A DNA stretch of 10,877 nucleotides, taken from contig DAOWLV010000055.1 in NCBI GenBank assembly GCA_030643455.1, forward strand, positions 1-10,877, in the 5' to 3' direction. This document shows positions 6,370 to 10,877 of the stretch, piece by piece. A program made the translations under genes and the position numbers. Below the pieces are notes generated by a model. The model was not told the origin of the DNA and made no database searches. It worked only from the letters and a program-made list of their open reading frames with translations. Positions within the stretch are counted from its first letter, which is position 1; each line of letters starts with the position of its first letter. This stretch comes from Candidatus Krumholzibacteriia bacterium (GTDB lineage: Bacteria > Krumholzibacteriota > Krumholzibacteriia > LZORAL124-64-63).

Positions 6370-7548
6370 GTGCTCCTGACGAGGAATTCCAGCTCCACCC
6401 GCCATGCCCTGGGTGCGGCCATTGTCCTGATCGGAATCATCACTTCTTCGATGGCCTTGGCGGAATGTGCGCCCGGCCAGATGCAGGAAGCCAACAACGC
6501 CTACAGATCTGCCCAGGAATTCCTGGTCAACCGCCAGTGGGACACGGCCATCGCCCGCTTGCAGTCCATCGTCCAGGTTTGTCCTGAACACGTGGAAGCG
6601 ACACGGGGCCTCGGCACCTCCATGATGGGCAAAGGGCAGTTTGCCGGAGCCGTTCCCTACTTCAAGCGGGTCATCGAACTGAGAGGCGAGAAGGCCGAGG
6701 CCGGGGATTATGCCAATCTGGGCAAGGCGCACGCCAAGCAGAAGCAGTACAAGGAAGCGCGTGCCGAATACATGAAAGCCCAAAAGCTGGCTCCGGATGA
6801 TTGCGGAGTGCTCTACAATCTCGGGGCGATGCACAACGCCGCCAAGTTCTATTCCCAGTCCGTCGAAGTTCTGGAACACGCCCTGGAGGCCTGCCCGGCC
6901 ATCAGTGAGCCGGTGCTCAAGCTGTTGACCAAATCGGCGGAAAAAGCGGCTGCCCAGCAGAAGGCCAACGGTAACAACGAACGGGCTGCCTACTTCACGG
7001 GCCTGGCCCAGAAGTACGGGGGACAGGCCGGCGGGTCCACAACCTACGACATGGTCAAGAAGAAGATGAAGGATAAGGATTACCAGGGTGCGGTGACCCT
7101 GTTGAATCAAATGCTGGCGAAGGATCCCAGCCACACCGGGGGGTTGTTGACCCTGGCCCGTGCCCAGGACCAGTTGAAGAACCGGTCGGCGAGCATTGCC
7201 GCCTATCAAAAATACCTGGCGGTCAAGCCCAATGACGAAAACGCCACCGCTGCCATGTTGCAGGTGATGGTCGAGAATGATCAGTGCTCGCTCGCCAAGT
7301 CCGAAGCAGCGAGTGCGGCACGCAAGTTCGAGGCCAAGGGACGGGAGGCGCTGGCTCCGATCATGTATTCCTGGGGCCTGGCCCTGGAGTGCACCGGCGA
7401 GTTCGAAGTTGCCCGGGACAAGTTCATGCAGTGCGCCAGCAGCGGGCATGCTCGTTACGCATCCTACGGCGCCCGGCAGGTGGAGCGCATGGAGGGCCTG
7501 AAAGCCCGTGAAGACGCAGAAAAGAAAAAAGCCGCCCAGGGAGGATGA
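6370..7548 (+). CDS. Secreted TPR-repeat protein of unknown function
   Basis: A 392-residue exported protein built mostly of tetratricopeptide repeats, so it probably holds protein partners in the periplasm or outside the cell. Residues 1-31 form a Sec signal peptide: Arg5 and Arg11, a hydrophobic core (ALGAAIVLIGII) and a MALA-E cleavage site. LAEC is not a lipobox because the residue before Cys33 is Glu. TPR-like helix pairs can be followed at about 38-75, 76-111, 112-145 and 146-179. After a charged linker (KAAAQQKANGNNE) more run from about 222 to 290, and a last pair near 340-375. The C-terminus is Lys-rich. The mature part has seven Cys, most at similar places near repeat ends, which could form disulfides. 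It is flanked by terminators on both sides and so is probably monocistronic. I do not recognise a specific family. Confidence 0.85.
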   Translation: MLLTRNSSSTRHALGAAIVLIGIITSSMALAECAPGQMQEANNAYRSAQEFLVNRQWDTAIARLQSIVQVCPEHVEATRGLGTSMMGKGQFAGAVPYFKRVIELRGEKAEAGDYANLGKAHAKQKQYKEARAEYMKAQKLAPDDCGVLYNLGAMHNAAKFYSQSVEVLEHALEACPAISEPVLKLLTKSAEKAAAQQKANGNNERAAYFTGLAQKYGGQAGGSTTYDMVKKKMKDKDYQGAVTLLNQMLAKDPSHTGGLLTLARAQDQLKNRSASIAAYQKYLAVKPNDENATAAMLQVMVENDQCSLAKSEAASAARKFEAKGREALAPIMYSWGLALECTGEFEVARDKFMQCASSGHARYASYGARQVERMEGLKAREDAEKKKAAQGG

Positions 7549-7585
7549 CGGGGGTGGATGAACCCCTTTCCTTGTGCGATATTGG

Positions 7586-7622
7586 TCCCGCGGATCGGTT
7601 GGTCGATCCGCGGGATTTTTTT
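7586..7622 (+). terminator. Strong intrinsic terminator after the TPR gene
   Basis: A perfect 12-bp stem, TCCCGCGGATCG (7586-7597) with CGATCCGCGGGA (7604-7615), has a GTTGGT loop and is followed by seven T (7616-7622). It is 37 nt past the TPR stop and ends only 31 nt before the aminotransferase start codon. Confidence 0.93.
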
Positions 7623-7639
7623 CACATCAATCTTTGACC

Positions 7640-7644
7640 GGGAG
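7640..7644 (+). promoter_or_regulatory. Shine-Dalgarno site deciding the aminotransferase start
   Basis: GGGAG is 9 nt before the GTG at 7654 and only 3 nt before the GTG at 7648. The spacing favours 7654. The longer open frame from 7558 would have to read through the terminator hairpin and lacks conserved sequence. Confidence 0.7.
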
Positions 7645-7653
7645 TCCGTGTCC

Positions 7654-8808
7654 GTGGGCCGTCTCGACAAGTTGCCGCCATACCTGTTTTCCGCCATCGA
7701 CGCGGCCAAGGAAAAGGCCCGCGCCGCCGGGGTATCGGTGGTCGATCTGGGCGTCGGCGATCCCGATCGTCCCACGCCCCGGGCCCTGGTGGAGGTCATG
7801 GCCCGGGCCGTTGCCGAACCGGATTTTCACCGTTACCCTGCCCAGAGAGGTGATTCAGGTCTGAAACAGGCCATCGCCCTCTGGCTGGCCAGACGGCATG
7901 GGGTCCAGGTCGATCCCGTCCGGCAGGTTCTGGTTCTGGTCGGCAGCAAGGAGGGGCTCGGTCACCTGCCGTTGACCTGCGTGGAGGAAGGGGACAATGT
8001 CCTGGTTCCGGATCTGGGGTATCCGGTCTACGGGCAGGCGACCATCCTGGCTGGCGGCGAGCCGCGAACCTTCAGCCTGAGGCCGGAATTGGGTTTTCTG
8101 CCCGATCTGGATGAACTGGCCCGTCTCATGGACAACCGGACACGGCTGTTGTTCCTGAACTACCCCAACAATCCCACCGGAGCGGTGGCCGGTCAGGATT
8201 TCTGGCGGCAGCTGGTCAAACTTTGCAGGGATTGGAACGTAATCCTGGTCAACGACGCAGCGTACCTCGAGGTCACCCTGGATGGCAGCCGGCCGGGAAG
8301 TCTGCTCCAGGCCGCCGATCCGGCGGGCGATCGGGTGATCGAACTTCACAGCCTGTCCAAGATGTTCAACATGACCGGTTGGCGCATCGCCTTCGCCGCC
8401 GGACATCCCGAGGTCATCGGGGATCTGGCCCGGGTCAAGGAGAGCATCGACAGCGGCGTTTTTTCTGCCGTCCAGGCCACGGCGGCCCATGCCCTGGGCG
8501 AAAACTTTGGCGATCTGTTGGACTCGGTCATGTCCGCTTATCCACAGAGGCGCCGGATCATGGTCGAGGCCCTGACCAGCGCGGGGTTCGAGGTTTTCGA
8601 CGCCGCGGCCACATTCTACGTGTGGTGCCGTGTGCCGGGGAACGAATCCTCGGTGGATTTCTGCGGGCGGGCCCTGGAGGAAATCGGTGTGGTGATCACA
8701 CCTGGACCGGGATTTGGACCGGGAGGTGAGGGCTGGTTCCGGATCAGCCTGACCGCCAGCGACGAGGATGTGGCCGAGGGCGCCCGCCGGATTGGAGCCT
8801 GGCGATGA
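7654..8808 (+). CDS. dapL: Class I/II aminotransferase, LL-diaminopimelate aminotransferase-like
   Basis: A 384-residue PLP enzyme of fold type I. It most resembles the DapL group, which converts tetrahydrodipicolinate to LL-diaminopimelate in one step for lysine and peptidoglycan synthesis. The N-terminus GRLDKLPPYLFSAIDAAKEKAR and VVDLGVGDPDRPTP are typical of that group. YPNNPTG (170-176) holds the conserved Asn173, SLSKMFNMTGWRIAFAAG contains the PLP Lys236, and WFRISLTA carries the substrate-carboxylate Arg363. The GTG at 7654 is chosen on Shine-Dalgarno spacing and family length. The gene overlaps folB by 4 nt and heads a folate/pantothenate gene run. Related enzymes use alanine or aspartate, so substrate specificity is less certain than the family. 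Confidence 0.85.
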   Translation: MGRLDKLPPYLFSAIDAAKEKARAAGVSVVDLGVGDPDRPTPRALVEVMARAVAEPDFHRYPAQRGDSGLKQAIALWLARRHGVQVDPVRQVLVLVGSKEGLGHLPLTCVEEGDNVLVPDLGYPVYGQATILAGGEPRTFSLRPELGFLPDLDELARLMDNRTRLLFLNYPNNPTGAVAGQDFWRQLVKLCRDWNVILVNDAAYLEVTLDGSRPGSLLQAADPAGDRVIELHSLSKMFNMTGWRIAFAAGHPEVIGDLARVKESIDSGVFSAVQATAAHALGENFGDLLDSVMSAYPQRRRIMVEALTSAGFEVFDAAATFYVWCRVPGNESSVDFCGRALEEIGVVITPGPGFGPGGEGWFRISLTASDEDVAEGARRIGAWR

Positions 8809-9197
8809 TGGACAAGGTGAGTCTGCACGGAATCGATGTCTACGCCCATCACGGTGTTCATCCCGCCGAGCGGGAACTCGGGCAGCGCTTCGTCATCGAC
8901 GTGGACCTGTGGACCGATTGCGCCCCGGCGGCGGACTCCGATTCCCTGAATCAGGCGCTCGACTACACCGCCGTTCACGCCTGCATAAATGAAACCACCG
9001 CGGGCACCTCGTTCCAGCTGATCGAAGCCCTGGCCGGTCATCTGTGCCGGGCCCTGCTGGGAAGTTTTCCCGTGGACAAGGTGCTGGTCACGGTGCAGAA
9101 ACCCAATCCACCCATTCCGAACTTTCTCGGTCGCGCGGCCGTGACCCTGGTCCGGGATCGGACCTGGTTCGATGCCGGGCGGGGGGGGGCACAGTGA
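8805..9197 (+). CDS. folB: Dihydroneopterin aldolase
   Basis: A 130-residue enzyme that cleaves 7,8-dihydroneopterin to 6-hydroxymethyl-7,8-dihydropterin and glycolaldehyde in folate synthesis. LHGIDVYAHHGVHPAERELG is the family's N-terminal signature. Glu22, Tyr54, Glu74 and Lys99 match the active-site residues of the well-studied Staphylococcus aureus enzyme (Glu22, Tyr54, Glu74, Lys100). The ATG at 8805 overlaps the aminotransferase stop as ATGA, with GGAG (8794-8797) seven bases upstream; a second ATG at 8808 is less well spaced. The last codons run through nine G (9181-9189), giving the non-conserved end AGRGGAQ. The stop overlaps folK by 4 nt, and a -1 shift in the G-run would join the two proteins. 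Confidence 0.93.
   Translation: MMDKVSLHGIDVYAHHGVHPAERELGQRFVIDVDLWTDCAPAADSDSLNQALDYTAVHACINETTAGTSFQLIEALAGHLCRALLGSFPVDKVLVTVQKPNPPIPNFLGRAAVTLVRDRTWFDAGRGGAQ
9181..9189 (+). repeat. Nine-G homopolymer at the folB/folK junction
   Basis: Nine consecutive G, read as CGG GGG GGG GCA in the folB frame, occur five bases before the folK start. It is the longest homopolymer I saw in the window. A -1 slip or a one-base gain here moves translation from the FolB frame into the FolK frame without an intervening stop. Confidence 0.9.
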
Positions 9198-9682
9198 CGC
9201 CACCTGTGGCCAGGATCATTTCTCCCCTGCCGGAGGTCGTCTATCTGGGATTGGGGACGAACTTGGGTGACCGGGTCGATCACCTGGAACAGGCCCTGTT
9301 CGCCCTGGCCACCCACCCGGAAATCGAGGTGACCGCGGTCAGCCGGGTTTACGAGACGGAATACGTGGGACCGGGCAGCCAGGATCCCTATCTCAACGCC
9401 TGCGTCGAACTGCGCACCCGCCTGCGCCCCCTTGTCCTTCTGGCCGTTCTCAAGGGAACGGAACAAAGACAGGGCAGGCAGCCGGGTGGTCACATGCAAC
9501 CGAGGCCCATCGATCTGGACATCCTGATGTACGGGAAGCGGGTGATGACCGGACCGGGACTGACGCTCCCGCATCTCATGATCCGCGAAAGGGCCTTCGT
9601 GCTGGAGCCACTGACCGATTGGCGCCCCAGGAAAAATTTCCAGATTCAGGGGAGACAATCGCTTCGGCATGTGCGAAAATAA
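9194..9682 (+). CDS. folK: 2-amino-4-hydroxy-6-hydroxymethyldihydropteridine pyrophosphokinase
   Basis: A 162-residue HPPK, which transfers pyrophosphate from ATP to the pterin product of FolB. Visible family parts are VVYLGLGTNLGDRVDHLEQAL (residues 15-35), SRVYETEYVGPGSQDPYLNAC, TEQRQGR (89-95) and PRPIDLDILMYG with the two Mg-binding Asp107 and Asp109, then LTLPHLMIRERAFVLEPL. All core elements are present. I take the GTG at 9194, which overlaps the folB stop as GTGA. The region before it is a G-run rather than a clear Shine-Dalgarno site, so coupled translation from folB is likely. The first 14 residues are not conserved, and a GTG at 9206 is possible. Confidence 0.9.
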   Translation: MTPPVARIISPLPEVVYLGLGTNLGDRVDHLEQALFALATHPEIEVTAVSRVYETEYVGPGSQDPYLNACVELRTRLRPLVLLAVLKGTEQRQGRQPGGHMQPRPIDLDILMYGKRVMTGPGLTLPHLMIRERAFVLEPLTDWRPRKNFQIQGRQSLRHVRK

Positions 9683-9693
9683 GGCGTAAGTCA

Positions 9694-9743
9694 GGGCCGT
9701 GGATCAAGGCCCGGATGGATGTCGATTTGGGCAATGCTTTGCC
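9694..9743. repeat. Two small inverted repeats in the folK-dNK spacer
   Basis: GGGCC (9694-9698) pairs with GGCCC (9708-9712), and GGCAA (9730-9734) pairs with TTGCC (9739-9743). Neither is followed by a T-run. TTGGGC (9727-9732) and TAACAA (9750-9755) at 17 nt could be a weak promoter. Nothing here is strong; the 84-nt spacer otherwise holds only the Shine-Dalgarno site of the kinase gene. Confidence 0.3.
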
Positions 9744-9754
9744 GGACAATAACA

Positions 9755-9761
9755 AGGAGGG
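9755..9761 (+). promoter_or_regulatory. Strong Shine-Dalgarno site of the deoxynucleoside kinase gene
   Basis: AGGAGGG lies 5 nt before the GTG at 9767. It decides this start over an upstream in-frame start at 9719, whose extra sixteen residues are not conserved. Confidence 0.9.
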
Positions 9762-9766
9762 TTGGC

Positions 9767-10411
9767 GTGCTGCCCTGGCGGTACATAGTCGTTGAAGGAG
9801 TCATCGGCGTCGGCAAGACAAGCCTGACCAAACTGCTGGCCACCCGGACCAGCGGCAGGCTCAACCTGGAAGTGGTGGAGGAAAATCCCTTTCTGACCCA
9901 GTTCTACCAGGACCGGTCGGCCTATGCCTTCCAGACCCAGATCTTTTTTCTGCTCAGCCGTTATCGCCAGCAGCAGAACCTGTTCCAGCACGACATGTTC
10001 AGTGCGACCCTCATATCCGACTACCTGTTCGCCAAGGACCGGATTTTCGCCAACCTGAATTTGAGTGATGACGAACTGGTCCTCTACAACCAGCTGGCCA
10101 CAATTCTGGAGCAGCGGGTCCTGAAACCCGATCTGGTCATCTATCTCCAGGCCAGGACTTCGGTACTTCTGCAGCGGATCCGGTGGCGCGGCCGCAGCTT
10201 CGAACAGGACATGGACGAGGGTTACCTCAATGCGCTCAATGCCGCCTATAGTTATTTTTTCCATCACTACAAGGATTCACCCCTGCTGGTGGTGAACACC
10301 GACAATCTGGATTTCGTGAACGTGCCCGGTGATTTCGATCTTCTGTTCGACCAGATCACCGAAAAATTCAACGGCACCCGGTATTTTGCTCCCGATTCGG
10401 GCCCCGAATAA
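9767..10411 (+). CDS. Deoxynucleoside kinase (deoxyadenosine/deoxyguanosine kinase type)
   Basis: A 214-residue cytosolic salvage enzyme that phosphorylates a deoxynucleoside at the 5' position. YIVVEGVIGVGKTSLTKLL (from residue 6) carries the P-loop with Gly16, Lys17 and Thr18. VVEENPFLTQFYQD supplies the catalytic Glu region, LISDYLFAKDRIFA is the bacterial form of the substrate-binding segment, and RIRWRGRSFEQDMDEGYL is the Arg-rich LID. Length fits bacterial dAK/dGK enzymes. The GTG at 9767 is fixed by a strong Shine-Dalgarno site. It lies between folK and panB, an order I recall from other bacteria, where the reason for the link is unclear. Base preference cannot be read with confidence from sequence. 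Confidence 0.88.
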   Translation: MLPWRYIVVEGVIGVGKTSLTKLLATRTSGRLNLEVVEENPFLTQFYQDRSAYAFQTQIFFLLSRYRQQQNLFQHDMFSATLISDYLFAKDRIFANLNLSDDELVLYNQLATILEQRVLKPDLVIYLQARTSVLLQRIRWRGRSFEQDMDEGYLNALNAAYSYFFHHYKDSPLLVVNTDNLDFVNVPGDFDLLFDQITEKFNGTRYFAPDSGPE

Positions 10412-10425
10412 TACCGGGACCGACC

Positions 10426-10877
10426 ATGAAAGGCATCACCATGGAGAGGAAGGGCAAGACCCTGACCATGAGCGTTTTTGCCCGGCGGAAAAGCCAGCGC
10501 AAAACAATCGTTCTCTTGACCGCCTACGATCTGACCAGTGCCCTGATCGCTTCGGCCGGCGGCGTTGACGCCATCCTGGTCGGGGATTCGGTCGGCATGG
10601 TCGTTCTGGGATATGAAAACACCCTGCCGGTGACCATCGACGACATGGTCCATCATTGCCGGGCGGTATGCCGGGCCCGGCCGGGCGTGCCGGTCATCGC
10701 CGACATGCCTTACGGCAGCTTCCACGTCTCGGCGGCCGAAACGGTGCGGCACGGACTGCGCCTGGTGAAGGAAGCGGGAGCCAGCGCCGTGAAGGTCGAA
10801 GGTGGGCGTATTCGGGCCGAAGCCATCAAGGCCCTGCTGGACGCCGAGATTCCCGTGATGGGGCATCTTGGTCTGAC
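10426..10877 (+). CDS. panB: 3-methyl-2-oxobutanoate hydroxymethyltransferase, 3' end outside window
   Basis: The first enzyme of pantothenate synthesis, which adds a hydroxymethyl group from 5,10-methylene-tetrahydrofolate to 2-oxoisovalerate. About 150 of some 260-280 residues are present, and the frame is open to the edge. LLTAYDLTSALIASAGGVDAILVGDSVGMVVLGYENTLPVT is the conserved N-terminal part (given here as two adjoining signatures: TAYDLTSA and VGDSVGMVVLGYENTLPVT). Asp54 (GDSVG), Asp93 (ADMPYGSF) and Glu125 (KVEGG) match the metal- and substrate-binding Asp45, Asp84 and Glu114 of the E. coli enzyme. The start is uncertain: ATG 10426 has GGGA six bases upstream, ATG 10441 has AAAGG seven bases upstream, and ATG 10468 is also in frame. 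panC is a likely next gene beyond the window, which is inference. Confidence 0.93.
   Translation, partial: MKGITMERKGKTLTMSVFARRKSQRKTIVLLTAYDLTSALIASAGGVDAILVGDSVGMVVLGYENTLPVTIDDMVHHCRAVCRARPGVPVIADMPYGSFHVSAAETVRHGLRLVKEAGASAVKVEGGRIRAEAIKALLDAEIPVMGHLGL

Noticed and set aside
6460..6471. Possible lipoprotein signal in the TPR protein (LAEC)
   Set aside because: The residue before Cys is Glu, which does not fit a lipobox; an ALA-type signal peptidase I site fits better.
6238..7449. A 403-codon open frame on the - strand, opposite the TPR gene
   Set aside because: It is antisense to a gene with signal peptide, Shine-Dalgarno site and recognisable TPRs. Its translation has no family features, and long antisense frames are common in GC-rich DNA.
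7558..7653. N-terminal extension of the aminotransferase from an ATG at 7558
   Set aside because: It spans a perfect terminator hairpin, has no conserved residues, and a GTG with a well-placed Shine-Dalgarno site lies at 7654.
7855..8490. A 211-codon - strand frame within the aminotransferase gene; a similar 210-codon frame occurs opposite folB/folK (9038-9670)
   Set aside because: Both are shadows of well-identified + strand enzymes and show no motifs or ribosome sites.
8686..8702. GGTGT-N7-ACACC palindrome resembling a CRP-type operator
   Set aside because: It lies inside the conserved C-terminal coding part of the aminotransferase, has the wrong spacing for a CRP site, and no promoter is nearby.
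9715..9795. A 26-codon ATG frame in the folK-dNK spacer overlapping the kinase start
   Set aside because: Only a weak AAGG precedes it, the peptide has no recognisable feature, and the kinase has its own strong ribosome site. It is possible but unsupported.

Overview
The window is GC-rich bacterial chromosome, almost fully coding. It carries ten protein genes on the + strand, one on the - strand, and three intrinsic terminators. I see no tRNA, rRNA, CRISPR array, insertion sequence or phage gene. The features are a GroEL with a GGM tail, a Sec-exported TPR protein, an LL-diaminopimelate-type aminotransferase and Shine-Dalgarno-led operons. They fit a Gram-negative-type bacterium, perhaps deltaproteobacterial or from a related lineage, but the phylum cannot be fixed from the sequence alone.

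Layout. (1) 2-955 is the 3' two-thirds of groEL, followed by a terminator that works in both directions. (2) 1069-1788 on the - strand is a cytidylate-kinase-like protein, convergent with groEL and divergent from the next operon. (3) 1976-6222 is a tightly packed five-gene operon: a GT4 glycosyltransferase, then yqeC-like, mocA-like, xdhC-like and yqeB-like genes. All four junctions are 4-nt stop/start overlaps. The last four are the accessory set known from selenium-dependent molybdenum hydroxylases, but no hydroxylase, selD or selenium-transfer gene lies in the window. The promoter places the predicted transcription start on the A of the glycosyltransferase ATG, so the first gene looks leaderless. 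(4) 6370-7548 is a secreted TPR protein with its own terminator. (5) 7654-10877 is a biosynthetic run: a DapL-like aminotransferase, folB, folK, a deoxynucleoside kinase and the start of panB. FolB and FolK supply folate, and PanB consumes methylene-tetrahydrofolate, so the grouping makes metabolic sense.

Most of the window is recognisable housekeeping and accessory metabolism. I do not see an obvious new defence or mobile system. The points most worth checking are the molybdenum-hydroxylase maturation cassette separated from its enzyme and led by a glycosyltransferase, the leaderless operon promoter, and a run of nine G at the end of folB where a -1 shift would join FolB to FolK in one 292-residue protein.
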